Notes under the pieces: model-generated
Databases searched by the model: none
What the model was told of the DNA's origin: nothing
The model's input: only the letters and a program-made list of their open reading frames with translations
Part shown: piece by piece, positions 27,497 through 37,359 of the stretch
Numbering within the stretch: position 1 is the stretch's first letter
Layout: each line of letters opens with the position of its first letter
NCBI RefSeq assembly: GCF_029697505.1
Contig: NZ_JARJEF010000002.1
Coordinates: 248,001 to 312,000 of the forward strand
DNA length: 64,000 nucleotides
DNA from: Pseudophaeobacter profundi
Lineage (GTDB): Bacteria; Pseudomonadota; Alphaproteobacteria; Rhodobacterales; Rhodobacteraceae
Direction: 5' to 3'
Translations under genes and position numbers: made by a program

Positions 27497-27545
27497 GTAT
27501 TCCTGAACAGCATCTGCAGAAAATGAGAGTAGGATTAACCCACCC

Positions 27546-28199
27546 ATGCCTGAGGTCATTTTCCCCGGACCCGAAGGCCGCCTGGAAGGCCGCTATCACC
27601 CGCAAAAAGAAAAAGACGCGCCTATCGCCATCGTTCTGCATCCGCACCCCCAGTTTGGCGGCACCATGAACAATAAGGTCGTCTACAATCTGCACTACGC
27701 TTTTTACAACATGGGATTCACCGTTTTACGGTTTAATTTCCGTGGTGTAGGTCGTTCGCAAGGCGAATATGATCAGGGCATCGGAGAGCTGTCAGACGCG
27801 GCATCTGCGCTGGATTACCTGCAATCGATGAACAACAACTCCAAGCATTGCTGGGTTGCCGGGTTCTCCTTTGGGGCCTGGATCGGGATGCAGCTGTTGA
27901 TGCGCCGCCCCGAAATCACCGGCTTTATCTCGGTGGCACCGCCCGCCAACATGTATGATTTCTCCTTCCTGGCGCCCTGCCCCTCCTCCGGGTTGATCAT
28001 CAACGGCAGCGCCGACCGCGTGGCACCGCCTGCGGATACGGTCAACCTGGTGAGCAAACTGCATGAGCAAAAAGGCATTACCGTCACCCATACAGAGGTG
28101 GAGGGCGCTGATCACTTCTTCCAGGGCGAACACATGGATACATTGATGGGTCACACCACCGATTATGTGAAACGCCGCCTGACCGAGAATTCGCGCTGA
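27546..28199 (+). CDS. alpha/beta hydrolase (COG2945-like)
   Basis: A 217-residue cytoplasmic hydrolase. IVLHPHPQFGGTMNNKVVY is the typical oxyanion segment. VLRFNFRGVGRSQGEYD follows, then GFSFGAW with the nucleophile serine, INGSADRVAPP for the acid, and GADHFFQG for the histidine. The substrate is unknown. It is divergent from the suf operon and shares its upstream region, so the Irr-type site may affect it too. It overlaps the next gene by TGATG. Confidence 0.88.
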   Translation: MPEVIFPGPEGRLEGRYHPQKEKDAPIAIVLHPHPQFGGTMNNKVVYNLHYAFYNMGFTVLRFNFRGVGRSQGEYDQGIGELSDAASALDYLQSMNNNSKHCWVAGFSFGAWIGMQLLMRRPEITGFISVAPPANMYDFSFLAPCPSSGLIINGSADRVAPPADTVNLVSKLHEQKGITVTHTEVEGADHFFQGEHMDTLMGHTTDYVKRRLTENSR

Positions 28200-28441
28200 T
28201 GAGCACGATCGAAAAGCTGGGCGAAAAACTGGCGATCGATACGCTCAAGGTACAGGATGCGATCGGTGAAGATCGCTTCTATATGGAGGTTGCCCAGGTT
28301 CTTGGGGCAGCCTCTCAATCCTTGGAAGAAGCCTTCTTGACAGAAATCCGCGTCCGCCTTGCCGAACGCAAGGCCCGTGATTTCATCAGCGGCAAACTGG
28401 CGCAGGTTCAAAGCGCGCTGGAAGAGAAAGCCCGCCAATGA
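28199..28441 (+). CDS. small conserved hypothetical protein
   Basis: An 80-residue, charged, mostly helical soluble protein with no cysteines or membrane segment. No family was recognised. It overlaps both neighbours (TGATG with the hydrolase, ATGA with the tandem-HD gene), so it is translated as part of a three-gene unit and is very likely real. Confidence 0.75.
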   Translation: MSTIEKLGEKLAIDTLKVQDAIGEDRFYMEVAQVLGAASQSLEEAFLTEIRVRLAERKARDFISGKLAQVQSALEEKARQ

Positions 28442-29607
28442 GCGATCGTCTGCGGGCGCAGTTTTCCTTTCTGCTCGAAGCAGACAGGCTGCGCGGGATT
28501 GAGCGTCAGAACCTGATCCTCGATTGCTCTCGCCGGGAAAATTCCGCCGAACACAGCTGGCACCTGGCGCTATACGCGCTTGTTCTGGCACCCTTTGCCG
28601 GGCCGCAGGTGACGGTGTCGCGGGTCATTCAAATGCTATTGCTGCATGACCTGGTTGAAATCGACGCAGGCGATCACCCTATTGGGGACGAGGTCGACTG
28701 GCAGGCCGTGGCCACAGCCGAAGCCAAGGCCGCAGAGCGGTTGTTTGGTCTGCTTCCCGCAGATCAAGGCAGGGCGCTGCACGCGCTTTGGCACGAATTT
28801 GAACAGGCCAAGAGCCCGGATGCAAAATTCGCCAAGCGTCTGGATCATTGCCAGCCAATTTTTCAAACCCTTTATGGCAGCAATCCGCTGCCAGATCATG
28901 TTGAAGTGGTACGGGGTAACCTGTTTGGCGGGCGCGCCGCTGCACTTGAACAAGGCTTTCCAGAAGCGTATTTTCACGCGCTTTCCTTGTTGGGGCACGA
29001 AAACGATAATGACACCAGCGCACTGTGTGCGCGCCTGCCCTTCCTCAACGCGGCGGAGGGGCTGAAATCCGTTTCGCGCGCCACCCGTATTGGCGATGGC
29101 AGCCGGGTCGAAAATTCGGCAGAGCACAGCTGGCATGTCATGCTCTATGGCTGGATCCTGGGCGAACACGCTTTGGGTGACATTGATATACCTCGTGTTA
29201 TCAATATGTTGCTGCTTCATGATATCGTAGAAGTTGATGCGGGCGACACCCCTATTCACGGCGCACAAAGCGCCGAGGCCCAGGCTGCACAGGCAGCCCG
29301 CGAAGAGGTGGCGGCGGATCGGTTATTTGGGCTATTGCCCGCCGCACAGGCCAAGGATTTTCGCTCCCTCTGGGACGAATTCGAAGCTGCCACAACGGAT
29401 GATGCGCTTTTTGGCAAGGCCATCGACCGGGTGCAGCCGGTGCTGCTCAACCTGTTGAATGGCGGCGGCAGCTGGATTGATTATGATGTCAGCCTGACGC
29501 AGGTTGACAGCAGAGTCGGTGCCAAGGTCCGCCGCGGTGCCCCTGTTGTCTGGGATCATGTACGCGAAGAAATCCGGCCTTGGTTTGAAATGATGGAACG
29601 TATATAG
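28438..29607 (+). CDS. tandem HD-domain phosphohydrolase (YfbR-like, duplicated)
   Basis: A 389-residue protein made of two homologous HD domains. The first (residues ~1-190) has the metal ligands H39, H70-D71 and D136 (NSAEHSWH, LLLHDLVEIDAGD, RLDHCQP). The second (~200-389) has H230, H261-D262 and D330 (NSAEHSWH, LLLHDIVEVDAGD, IDRVQPV). YfbR relatives are single-domain dimeric 5'-deoxynucleotidases of about 200 residues. Here the dimer seems fused into one chain with both metal sites kept. Substrates are likely nucleotides, but this is not proven. It overlaps the small upstream gene by ATGA. Confidence 0.87.
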   Translation: MSDRLRAQFSFLLEADRLRGIERQNLILDCSRRENSAEHSWHLALYALVLAPFAGPQVTVSRVIQMLLLHDLVEIDAGDHPIGDEVDWQAVATAEAKAAERLFGLLPADQGRALHALWHEFEQAKSPDAKFAKRLDHCQPIFQTLYGSNPLPDHVEVVRGNLFGGRAAALEQGFPEAYFHALSLLGHENDNDTSALCARLPFLNAAEGLKSVSRATRIGDGSRVENSAEHSWHVMLYGWILGEHALGDIDIPRVINMLLLHDIVEVDAGDTPIHGAQSAEAQAAQAAREEVAADRLFGLLPAAQAKDFRSLWDEFEAATTDDALFGKAIDRVQPVLLNLLNGGGSWIDYDVSLTQVDSRVGAKVRRGAPVVWDHVREEIRPWFEMMERI

Positions 29608-29672
29608 GGCCTTATCGCTAAAATCTGACCTTTGGGTCAACATGCCATTTCCAGACGATAGCAAGAATACCC

Positions 29673-29689
29673 CCTTGGCGTTGCCAAGG
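29673..29689 (+). other. leader hairpin before SMR gene
   Basis: CCTTGGC-GTT-GCCAAGG is a perfect 7-bp hairpin in the 150-bp leader of the SMR gene, without a T-run. It does not match a guanidine riboswitch as far as can be seen. It may be a transcript-stabilising or regulatory element. Confidence 0.35.
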
Positions 29690-29757
29690 CAGAGCGCCGA
29701 GCGCGGGTCAAAAGCAGATGCCTCACCCAAAGGGGCTCACCGAACAAGGAACCCGGA

Positions 29758-30093
29758 ATGCCCCTTCATTACATTTACCTGATCGTCGCGGTGATTGCTG
29801 AAACCATCGGAACAACCGCGCTGCAGGCCAGCCACCAGTTTACACGCCTTGGGCCGTCACTGTTGGTGCTGATTGCCTATGGGTTTTCCTTTTTCATGCT
29901 GGGTCAAACCCTGAAATTCATGCCCGTGGGATTGGTCTATGCCATCTGGGCCGGGCTTGGCATCGTGCTGATTGCGCTGATCGGATTGGTGATGTTTGGC
30001 CAACGTCTGGATCTGCCCGCGCTGATTGGCATCGGCTTGATCCTTGCCGGGGTTCTGGTCATCCACCTGTTTTCGACCTCGGCCGGCCATTAG
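29758..30093 (+). CDS. small multidrug resistance (SMR) family transporter
   Basis: A 111-residue protein with four transmembrane helices. The membrane-embedded glutamate that binds substrate and protons in EmrE is in AVIAETIGTTAL, and GLVYAIWAGLGIV is the conserved third-helix GG region. It would export cationic compounds or guanidinium by proton antiport as a dimer. It is a single gene, not the paired kind. Confidence 0.92.
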   Translation: MPLHYIYLIVAVIAETIGTTALQASHQFTRLGPSLLVLIAYGFSFFMLGQTLKFMPVGLVYAIWAGLGIVLIALIGLVMFGQRLDLPALIGIGLILAGVLVIHLFSTSAGH

Positions 30094-30133
30094 CCATAGC
30101 GACCGGCGATGAATTGGATTTTTTCCGCCTGAT

Positions 30134-30154
30134 AGCGGCAGGAATGTTGCCGCT
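30134..30154 (+). terminator. weak hairpin after SMR gene
   Basis: AGCGGCA (30134-30140) pairs with TGCCGCT (30148-30154), followed by only TTAA. It is a possible terminator of the SMR gene. Confidence 0.4.
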
Positions 30155-30247
30155 TTAACGTTACGACGCCCATGAGACGTATTTCTGCTGGCCTTTGGCG
30201 CGGGTTCGGGCTATGCGCGGCGCAACTTCCTTACAAAGGCTGACGTC

Positions 30248-32068
30248 ATGGACATGCGCAACATTGCGATCATTGCTCACGTGGACCACGGTAAAACGAC
30301 CCTGGTTGATGAGCTTCTGAAACAATCCGGCGCCTTCCGCGAAAACCAGGCTGTGGCAGAACGTGCCATGGACAGCAACGACCTGGAGCGCGAGCGGGGC
30401 ATTACCATCTTTGCCAAACCCACCTCGGTGGAATGGAACGGCACGCGGATCAACATCGTTGATACCCCCGGCCACGCCGATTTTGGCGGCGAGGTTGAAC
30501 GGATCCTGTCGATGGTCGACGGTGTGGTGCTGCTGGTGGATGCCGCCGAAGGCCCGATGCCACAGACCAAGTTTGTGACCTCCAAGGCGCTGGCCCTGGG
30601 CCTGCGCCCCATCGTGGTGCTGAACAAGGTCGACAAACCCGACGCTGAGCCTGATCGCGCCCTGGACGAATGTTTTGATCTCTTTGCATCCTTGGATGCG
30701 ACCGAGGATCAGCTGGATTTCCCGCATATGTATGCCTCTGGCCGGAACGGCTGGGCCGATGCTGAACTTGACGGCCCCCGCAAGGATCTGCACGCGCTGT
30801 ACAATCTGATCGTCAACCACGTGCCCGAGCCAAAGCAGATCAAACGCCAGGGCGAAGATTTCCGTATGCTGGCCACCACCCTGGGATCTGATCCCTTTGT
30901 TGGCCGCCTGCTGACCGGCCGTGTCGAAAGCGGCACCCTGAAAGTGGGCGCAACCGTGCAGGCCCTGTCGCGCATCGGCCAAAAGATCGAACAGTTCCGC
31001 GTTACGCGCATCCAGGCCTTTCGCGGCCTGGCAGAGCAGGACATCGAAGAGGCACAGGCCGGCGACATCGTGTCTCTGGCGGGCATGACCAAGGCCACCG
31101 TGGCCGATACCATCTGTGCCCTCGCCGTGGACGAGGCGCTGGACGCCCAGCCGATCGATCCCCCCACCATCACCGTGACCTTTGGCATCAACGACAGCCC
31201 GCTCGCTGGTCGTGACGGCAAAAAGGTTCAGTCGCGGGTGATCCGTGACCGCCTGATGAAAGAGGCCGAAGGCAATGTCGCGATCAAGATCACCGACACC
31301 CCCGGCGGTGACGCCTTTGAAGTTGCCGGCCGTGGCGAACTTCAGATGGGTGTTCTGATCGAAAACATGCGCCGCGAAGGCTTTGAGCTGTCAATCTCAC
31401 GTCCGCAGGTGCTGATGAAAGAAGTCGACGGCGTCCGCATGGAGCCGATCGAAGAAGCCACCATCGACGTTGATGACGAATACTCCGGTGCGGTAATCGA
31501 AAAGATCACTGGCGCCCGCAAAGGTGAGCTGGTCGAGATGCGCCCTGCAGGCGCTGGCAAGACCCGCATCATCGCGCATGTGCCCTCGCGTGGGCTCATT
31601 GGGTATCATGGCGAATTCCTGACCGACACGCGCGGTACGGGCGTTCTGAACCGCGTGTTCCACGGCTGGGCACCGCACAAAGGCTCTATTCCCGGGCGGC
31701 GCGCAGGCGTTCTCTTGTCGATGGAAAGCGGTCAGTCCGTGGCCTATGCGCTTTGGAACCTGGAAGATCGTGGCAAGATGTTCATCGGCGCGCAGGTGGA
31801 TATCTACACCGGCATGATCATTGGCGAGCACTCGCGCGAAAACGATCTGGAAGTGAACCCGCTGAAGGGGAAGAAGCTGACCAACGTTCGCGCCTCTGGC
31901 ACTGACGAAGCGGTACGCCTGACAACGCCGATCACCCTGTCGCTGGAAGAGGCAATCGCCTATATCAATGACGATGAACTGGTAGAAGTCACGCCAAATT
32001 CGATCCGTCTGCGCAAGCGCTATCTTGACCCGCATGAGCGCAAGCGGATGGCACGCGAAAACGGCTAA
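30248..32068 (+). CDS. typA: ribosome-binding GTPase TypA/BipA
   Basis: A 606-residue translational GTPase. G1 is [13 protein letters not shown], the switch I region ends RERGITIF, G3 is [12 protein letters not shown], and G4 is [14 protein letters not shown]-like domains and the BipA-specific C-terminal domain follow ([20 protein letters not shown]). BipA helps 50S subunit assembly, especially under stress or cold. AAAGG lies ahead of the ATG. The gene is monocistronic and closed by strong hairpins. Confidence 0.96.
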   Translation: MDMRNIAIIAHVDHGKTTLVDELLKQSGAFRENQAVAERAMDSNDLERERGITIFAKPTSVEWNGTRINIVDTPGHADFGGEVERILSMVDGVVLLVDAAEGPMPQTKFVTSKALALGLRPIVVLNKVDKPDAEPDRALDECFDLFASLDATEDQLDFPHMYASGRNGWADAELDGPRKDLHALYNLIVNHVPEPKQIKRQGEDFRMLATTLGSDPFVGRLLTGRVESGTLKVGATVQALSRIGQKIEQFRVTRIQAFRGLAEQDIEEAQAGDIVSLAGMTKATVADTICALAVDEALDAQPIDPPTITVTFGINDSPLAGRDGKKVQSRVIRDRLMKEAEGNVAIKITDTPGGDAFEVAGRGELQMGVLIENMRREGFELSISRPQVLMKEVDGVRMEPIEEATIDVDDEYSGAVIEKITGARKGELVEMRPAGAGKTRIIAHVPSRGLIGYHGEFLTDTRGTGVLNRVFHGWAPHKGSIPGRRAGVLLSMESGQSVAYALWNLEDRGKMFIGAQVDIYTGMIIGEHSRENDLEVNPLKGKKLTNVRASGTDEAVRLTTPITLSLEEAIAYINDDELVEVTPNSIRLRKRYLDPHERKRMARENG

Positions 32069-32095
32069 AACCGTTTTCAGGTCATTACACTGAAC

Positions 32096-32120
32096 AAAGG
32101 GCGCTTTCGGGCGCCCTTTT
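32096..32120 (+). terminator. intrinsic terminator of typA
   Basis: The stem AAAGGGCGC/GCGCCCTTT is followed by TTTTGCTTTT. A second hairpin (AAAACGG/CCGTTTT, 32058-32077) encloses the stop codon just before it. Confidence 0.88.
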
Positions 32121-32152
32121 GCTTTTGCTCAATGTGCTATCCAGCATAGGTA

Positions 32153-32181
32153 CAAAAAAGGGCACCCGGTTTGGATGCCCT
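32153..32181 (-). terminator. intrinsic terminator of DUF1330 gene
   Basis: On the minus strand AGGGCATCC pairs with GGGTGCCCT (one G-T pair) and is followed by TTTTTT. Confidence 0.82.
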
Positions 32182-32210
32182 GTTGTTCTAGCTCTCGAAA
32201 TATATTGCCT

Positions 32211-32498
32211 TCAGGCCGAGGTTTCCACCACCATCAATTCGCGCTCTGACGCATCGCGTGCGTGGCTCAGGGCCTCTTGGTATTCCGGGCTGTGGTAACA
32301 ATCGACCGCCGCCTCGACACTGGGAAAGGTGGCAACCACGTTGCGCGGGCGTTCTTTGCCTTCCAGCTGAACAAACCGGCCGCCACGGGCGATGAATTCG
32401 CCGCCGGCCTTGGCGATGGCAGGACCGGCCAGTTTGGCGTATTTGCCATAGGCCTCTTCATCGGTGACGGTGACATGTGCAATCCAAAGTGCGGGCAT
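32211..32498 (-). CDS. DUF1330 domain protein
   Basis: A 95-residue protein with a ferredoxin-like (dimeric alpha-beta barrel) DUF1330 domain. WIAHVTVTDEEAYGKYAKL, GGRFVQLEGKERP and FPSVEAAVDCYHSPEYQEA are typical. No enzymatic activity is established for the family. The gene stands alone between typA and alaS with its own terminator. Confidence 0.9.
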   Translation of the reverse strand: MPALWIAHVTVTDEEAYGKYAKLAGPAIAKAGGEFIARGGRFVQLEGKERPRNVVATFPSVEAAVDCYHSPEYQEALSHARDASERELMVVETSA

Positions 32499-32602
32499 GG
32501 GGGATCCTCCGGTATCGTGCCTGGCTTTTGCGCAGCATAGGCCATTGCCACCAGAGGTCGATGATTTTTTTGACCATCCGGTCCAAATCGGATCCGGGAC
32601 AG

Positions 32603-32635
32603 AAAAAACGCCCGCCAGTCGAACGACGGCGGGCG
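32603..32635 (-). terminator. intrinsic terminator of alaS
   Basis: On the minus strand CGCCCGCC pairs with GGCGGGCG, followed by TTTTTT (32603-32608). Confidence 0.85.
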
Positions 32636-32659
32636 CTTTTGTTCTGTCGCTCAGGGCAA

Positions 32660-35311
32660 TCAGCCTGCCAGGAAAGCCTCTGCTGCGGCGATTGCTGCCT
32701 CAGCGCCAGAGAAATCCTTGCCACCGCCCTGCGCCATATCAGGACGGCCACCGCCGCCCTTGCCGCCAACCGCAGGCACAGCAGCGCGCAGCACCTCAAC
32801 CGCCGAAACCTCGGCTGTCAGATCATCGGTGACCCCTGCCGCAACAGCAACCTTGCCGTCCTCTTCCGCGATCAGCAGGATCACACCAGAGCCGATGTTT
32901 TGCTTATGCGCATCAATCAACCCGCGCAGATCCTTGCCAGATACCCCCTGCAGCGCCTGCGCCAGGAAGGCCTTGCCGCCGATCTCTTTGGTCTCGGCAC
33001 CACCACTGGCGCCGCCCCCCATGGCAACCTGCTGTTTCAGGTTGGAAATCTCATTCTGCAGGGACTTGCGTTCCTCCATCATGGCCTTCAGGCGATCCAT
33101 CACATCCGCAGGCTGCGCCTTGAGGGCAGAGGAGATTTCCGCCATCTGGCTTGCGGCACCTTCCAGATGGGCAATGGCTGCCGCCCCAGTCAGAGCCTCG
33201 ATCCGCCGCACCCCAGCCGAAGAGGCACTGTCACCCAAGATGACAAAGGTGCCGATATCGCCGGTCTGGCGCACATGCGTACCGCCGCAGAGTTCGATCG
33301 AATAGGTTTCGCCGTCCTGGCCCTTGCCTGTCGCCGCGCGCCCCATCGAGACAACCCGGACTTCATCGCCGTATTTCTCGCCGAACAGCGCCTGAGCACC
33401 AAGCGCGCGGGCGTCATCCGGGGTCATGATCCGGGTTTCAACCGGGGTGTTCTGGCGAATGTAGCGATTCACATCGGCCGAGACCTGGCTCAACTCTGCC
33501 GGGCTCAGGGCCTTGGTATGGCTAAAGTCAAACCGCAGGCGATCATCCGCATTCAAGGACCCACGCTGGGCCACATGTTCGCCAAGCGCCTCGCGCAACG
33601 CCTCGTGCAGCAGATGCGTGGCCGAGTGATTGGCACGAATAGAGGCGCGTCGGCCGTGGTCGACGATCAACTGAGCGGGCGCGCCAGCCGTGACCAGCCC
33701 CTCGGTGACCTCACCCATATGAATGAACACGCCGGCGGATTTTTTGGTATCGCTGATGCGGATCGTGCCGCCTTCGACGCGAACCTCGCCGCTGTCGCCG
33801 ATCTGGCCACCGGATTCGGCATAAAATGGTGTCTGGTTCAGAACCAGTTGAATCTTATCGCCCTGGCCGGCCTCTTTGACCTCGCCGCCCTCTTTGACCA
33901 GAGCCAGGATCTGGCCCTCGGCGCTTTCGGTTTCATAGCCCAGGAATTCCGTGGCACCATGTTTGTCTGCGATGTCAAACCAGATGGTGCTATCGGCACT
34001 TTCACCAGAACCCGCCCAGGCGGCACGCGCCTTGGCTTTCTGCTCCGCCATGGCGGCATCAAAGCCATCGGTATCGACCTCGCGGCCCTGTTCCCGCAGG
34101 GCATCCTGGGTCAAATCAAGCGGGAAGCCAAAGGTGTCATAAAGTTTGAACGCAGCCGCGCCAGGCAGAGGAGCACCTTCCTGCAAAGAGGAAACCTCAT
34201 CGTCCAATAGCTTCAAGCCGCGGTCCAGCGTTTGTTTGAAGCGTGTTTCTTCCAGTTTCAATGTCTCTTCGATCATTGATTGCGCCTGGCCCAGCTCTGG
34301 GTAGGCCGCGCCCATCTGCTGCACCAATGCGGGCACCAGACGGTGCATCACCGGATCTTTCGCCCCCAACAGATGCGCATGGCGCATGGCACGGCGCATG
34401 ATCCGGCGCAGCACATAGCCGCGCCCATCATTCGAAGGCATCACGCCATCGGCCAGCAGGAAGGAGGTGGAGCGCAGGTGATCCGCAATCACCCGGTGAT
34501 GCACGTTCTGATCACCGTAAGGATCGGAACTTGTGACATCCGCCGACGCTTCGATTAGGGATTTGAACAGATCGGTATCATAGTTGTCATGGCTACCCTG
34601 CAACAAGGCGCCAATGCGTTCCAGCCCCATACCGGTGTCGATCGACTGCATGTCCAGTGGCACCATGGTGCCGTCTTCGAACCTCTCGTTCTGCATGAAG
34701 ACCACATTCCAGATCTCGATAAAGCGATCGCCGTCTTCCTCGGCAGAGCCGGGAGGGCCGCCCCAGATGTGATCGCCGTGATCGTAGAAAATCTCGGTGC
34801 AGGGACCACAGGGACCTGTGGGGCCCATCTGCCAGAAGTTATCGGCAGTATCGATACGGATGATCCGGTCCTCGGGGACGCCCAGCTTTTTCCAAATCGC
34901 AAAGGCTTCGTCATCAGTGTGGTAGACCGTGGTCAGCAAGCGGTTTTTGTCGATGCCAAATTCTTTGGTTACCAGCTCCCAGGCGAAGGTAATCGCCTCT
35001 TCCTTGAAATAGTCGCCGAAAGAGAAGTTCCCGAGCATTTCAAAGAAGGTATGGTGACGCGCCGTGTAGCCGACATTGTCAAGGTCGTTGTGTTTGCCGC
35101 CGGCACGCACGCATTTCTGCGCCGTGGTCGCGCGCTTGTAATCGCGGCTTTCAACCCCGGTAAACAGGTTCTTGAATTGCACCATGCCCGAGTTGACAAA
35201 CATCAAGGTCGGGTCGTTGCGCGGCACCAGCGGGCTTGAGTCGACCACTTCGTGGCCCTGCTTGGCAAAATAGTTCAAAAAGGTAGAGCGGATATCGTTC
35301 AGCGTCGCCAT
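32660..35311 (-). CDS. alaS: alanyl-tRNA synthetase
   Basis: An 883-residue class II synthetase with the normal three parts. The catalytic core is up to about residue 450 ([32 protein letters not shown]). The editing domain has the zinc motifs [12 protein letters not shown] and CGGTH. The C-terminal domain has a coiled segment and a glycine-rich [16 protein letters not shown] near the end. ATG at 35311 gives the family start [15 protein letters not shown]. It lies downstream of recA, as in many alphaproteobacteria. Confidence 0.97.
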   Translation of the reverse strand: MATLNDIRSTFLNYFAKQGHEVVDSSPLVPRNDPTLMFVNSGMVQFKNLFTGVESRDYKRATTAQKCVRAGGKHNDLDNVGYTARHHTFFEMLGNFSFGDYFKEEAITFAWELVTKEFGIDKNRLLTTVYHTDDEAFAIWKKLGVPEDRIIRIDTADNFWQMGPTGPCGPCTEIFYDHGDHIWGGPPGSAEEDGDRFIEIWNVVFMQNERFEDGTMVPLDMQSIDTGMGLERIGALLQGSHDNYDTDLFKSLIEASADVTSSDPYGDQNVHHRVIADHLRSTSFLLADGVMPSNDGRGYVLRRIMRRAMRHAHLLGAKDPVMHRLVPALVQQMGAAYPELGQAQSMIEETLKLEETRFKQTLDRGLKLLDDEVSSLQEGAPLPGAAAFKLYDTFGFPLDLTQDALREQGREVDTDGFDAAMAEQKAKARAAWAGSGESADSTIWFDIADKHGATEFLGYETESAEGQILALVKEGGEVKEAGQGDKIQLVLNQTPFYAESGGQIGDSGEVRVEGGTIRISDTKKSAGVFIHMGEVTEGLVTAGAPAQLIVDHGRRASIRANHSATHLLHEALREALGEHVAQRGSLNADDRLRFDFSHTKALSPAELSQVSADVNRYIRQNTPVETRIMTPDDARALGAQALFGEKYGDEVRVVSMGRAATGKGQDGETYSIELCGGTHVRQTGDIGTFVILGDSASSAGVRRIEALTGAAAIAHLEGAASQMAEISSALKAQPADVMDRLKAMMEERKSLQNEISNLKQQVAMGGGASGGAETKEIGGKAFLAQALQGVSGKDLRGLIDAHKQNIGSGVILLIAEEDGKVAVAAGVTDDLTAEVSAVEVLRAAVPAVGGKGGGGRPDMAQGGGKDFSGAEAAIAAAEAFLAG

Positions 35312-35406
35312 GGAAGGGATCCCTTTGCGGGCAGAGTTCAAGGTTGGAACGAGGTTTATCCCCCCAACCCCCCCCTGTCCACCGCCTGCATCCCGGCATC
35401 TTATGC

Positions 35407-35433
35407 AAAAAGGGCGCAGCCGTAGCCGCGCCC
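35407..35433 (-). terminator. intrinsic terminator of recA
   Basis: On the minus strand GGGCGCGGC pairs with GCTGCGCCC across a TACG loop, followed by TTTTT. Confidence 0.82.
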
Positions 35434-35468
35434 CCGTAAAAGATCAATTTGATCAAAAAACCCGTGGC

Positions 35469-36533
35469 TTAACCTTCCAGGATATCATCCTCATCGCCAG
35501 CATCGGGGCGGTTGAAATCCAGCCCATGCGCGGCGCGGATCTTATCTTCGATGTCATAAGATATGGCCGAATGGTCGCGCAGGAATTGCTTGGCGTTTTC
35601 ACGCCCCTGGCCGATACGTTCATCCCCGTAGGAAAACCAGGACCCGGACTTGTTCACCACGCCCGCCGCAACACCAAGATCCAGCAGCTCACCCATCTTG
35701 GAGATACCTTCGCCATACATGATGTCGAACTCGACCTGCTTGAAGGGAGGGGCCACCTTGTTCTTAACCACTTTGACACGGGTGGCGTTGCCGACGATTT
35801 CGTCACGATCCTTGACCGCGCCAATGCGGCGAATATCCAGACGCACAGAGGAATAGAACTTCAGCGCGTTACCGCCGGTTGTGGTTTCGGGCGAGCCGAA
35901 CATAACGCCGATTTTCATCCGAATTTGGTTGATGAAGATCACCATGCATTTGGAGCGGCTGATAGAGCCAGTCAACTTACGCATGGCCTGGCTCATCAAG
36001 CGGGCCTGCACACCGACGCTGGAATCGCCCATATCGCCTTCGAGTTCCGATTTGGGCGTCAGCGCCGCAACGGAATCGACAATCACCATATTCACAGCAC
36101 CAGAGCGCACCAGCGTGTCGGTGATTTCCAGCGCCTGCTCGCCCGTGTCAGGCTGCGAGATCAGCAGCTCATCCAGATCGACGCCCAGCTTGGCCGCATA
36201 TTGCGGATCAAGCGCATGTTCCGCATCCACAAAGGCCACAACGCCGCCATTGCGCTGCTGTTCTGCGGCGCAATGCAGGGTCAGCGTGGTTTTCCCGGAA
36301 CTTTCCGGCCCGTAAATTTCAATGATGCGCCCCATCGGCAAACCGCCAATGCCCAGTGCAATATCCAGCCCGAGCGACCCGGTCGAGCTCGCCTCGATTT
36401 CCTGAATGGCGCCGTCGCTCATCTTCATGATGGAGCCCTTGCCAAATTGCCGCTCGATCTGTGCAAGCGCGCTGTCGAGCGCCTTTTGCTTGTCACCGCT
36501 TACTTTGTTTTTCATGGTCAACAGATCCGCCAT
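35469..36533 (-). CDS. recA: recombinase RecA
   Basis: A 354-residue RecA. Walker A is GPESSGKTT, Walker B is [10 protein letters not shown], and loop L2 contains [17 protein letters not shown]. The acidic C-terminus ends DEDDILEG. It drives strand exchange and the SOS co-protease activity. ATG at 36533 gives a normal start ([11 protein letters not shown]). A LexA box lies 57-71 bp upstream. Confidence 0.98.
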   Translation of the reverse strand: MADLLTMKNKVSGDKQKALDSALAQIERQFGKGSIMKMSDGAIQEIEASSTGSLGLDIALGIGGLPMGRIIEIYGPESSGKTTLTLHCAAEQQRNGGVVAFVDAEHALDPQYAAKLGVDLDELLISQPDTGEQALEITDTLVRSGAVNMVIVDSVAALTPKSELEGDMGDSSVGVQARLMSQAMRKLTGSISRSKCMVIFINQIRMKIGVMFGSPETTTGGNALKFYSSVRLDIRRIGAVKDRDEIVGNATRVKVVKNKVAPPFKQVEFDIMYGEGISKMGELLDLGVAAGVVNKSGSWFSYGDERIGQGRENAKQFLRDHSAISYDIEDKIRAAHGLDFNRPDAGDEDDILEG

Positions 36534-36589
36534 AGTCCCTTGTCCCCTTCTATGTGTCATAGAGCTGCGCTTGCGGCAATCACTGCTTT

Positions 36590-36604
36590 GTTCGCCTCTT
36601 GTTC
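36590..36604 (-). promoter_or_regulatory. LexA (SOS) box upstream of recA
   Basis: GTTCGCCTCTTGTTC is GTTC-N7-GTTC, the alphaproteobacterial LexA recognition form, 57 bp upstream of the recA start. Confidence 0.8.
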
Positions 36605-36724
36605 TTTATGGGACCAAAAAGAGAACAAAGCAAACACAAACTTAACCTATCCAGCCAAACAGCGGGATGCTAAACAGGGCAGCAATGGTTTAAGCAACTT
36701 ATTTTACAGGGTTTGACGATAGAA

Positions 36725-37318
36725 ATGCTGGTATTTTATGACGCACGACTGGTTTTGCTTTCGGTGCCAAAAACCGGAACATCTGCCTACCAAGAAGCGC
36801 TGCAAACCCGCGCAGATCTGGCCATTACTAACCCACCGGAGCTAAAGCATGCGCCGCTCTACCGCTATAACCGATGGATTCGGCCCATGTTCGCGCGAGT
36901 CTGCAACGCGGAGCTGGACGTGGCAGCGGTGATGCGCGAACCCGTCAGCTGGCTTGGCAGCTGGTATCGCTTTCGCCAGCGCCCCTTTCTGGATGGCAAG
37001 ACCACCTCTACCCGCGGGCTGAGCTTTGATGATTTTGTGCGCGATTATTGCAAGGGGCAGCAGCCTGAACATGCCAACGTTGGCAGCCAGGCAAAGTTTC
37101 TGGAGGCGCAGAAAAACGGCTGCCGGGTGACGCATTTGTTCCGTTACGAAGATCAACCCCGCCTGCAACAGTTCCTGCAGGATCGGCTGGGGGTCGAATT
37201 GACGCTGCAACAGCGCAATGTCAGCCCTGAGATGGATCTGACCCTAAGCCCTGAAATCAACGCCCTGTATCGGCGCAAAAAACCGGACGAATTTGCGCTC
37301 TACGACAGCATCATCTGA
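36725..37318 (+). CDS. sulfotransferase family protein
   Basis: A 197-residue protein with a sulfotransferase-like P-loop, LLSVPKTGTSAYQEAL, which would bind the 5' phosphosulfate of PAPS, and a MREPVSWLGSWYRFR segment like the second binding motif. The acceptor is unknown. ATG at 36725 is preferred; a TTG at 36713 would add four residues. Divergent from recA, 190 bp away. Confidence 0.8.
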   Translation: MLVFYDARLVLLSVPKTGTSAYQEALQTRADLAITNPPELKHAPLYRYNRWIRPMFARVCNAELDVAAVMREPVSWLGSWYRFRQRPFLDGKTTSTRGLSFDDFVRDYCKGQQPEHANVGSQAKFLEAQKNGCRVTHLFRYEDQPRLQQFLQDRLGVELTLQQRNVSPEMDLTLSPEINALYRRKKPDEFALYDSII

Positions 37319-37322
37319 TCGC

Positions 37323-37355
37323 AGGACCGGGCCGGTTCTGCGGCCCGCTTGTCCT
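37323..37355. terminator. hairpin between convergent genes
   Basis: AGGAC and GGGCCG pair with CGGCCC and GTCCT between the sulfotransferase gene and cckA. No U-run follows, so termination is uncertain. Confidence 0.4.
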
Positions 37356-37359
37356 GGTC

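Noticed and set aside
29608-29757. Guanidine riboswitch before the SMR gene
   Set aside because: One hairpin is present, but the conserved ykkC or mini-ykkC (ACGR loop) elements were not found.
32477-34210. 577-codon open frame opposite alaS
   Set aside because: It is a mirror of the strongly coding alaS frame in G+C-rich DNA, with no recognisable domain.
35310-36716. 468-codon open frame opposite recA
   Set aside because: It covers recA, its terminator and its promoter; no domain is recognisable.
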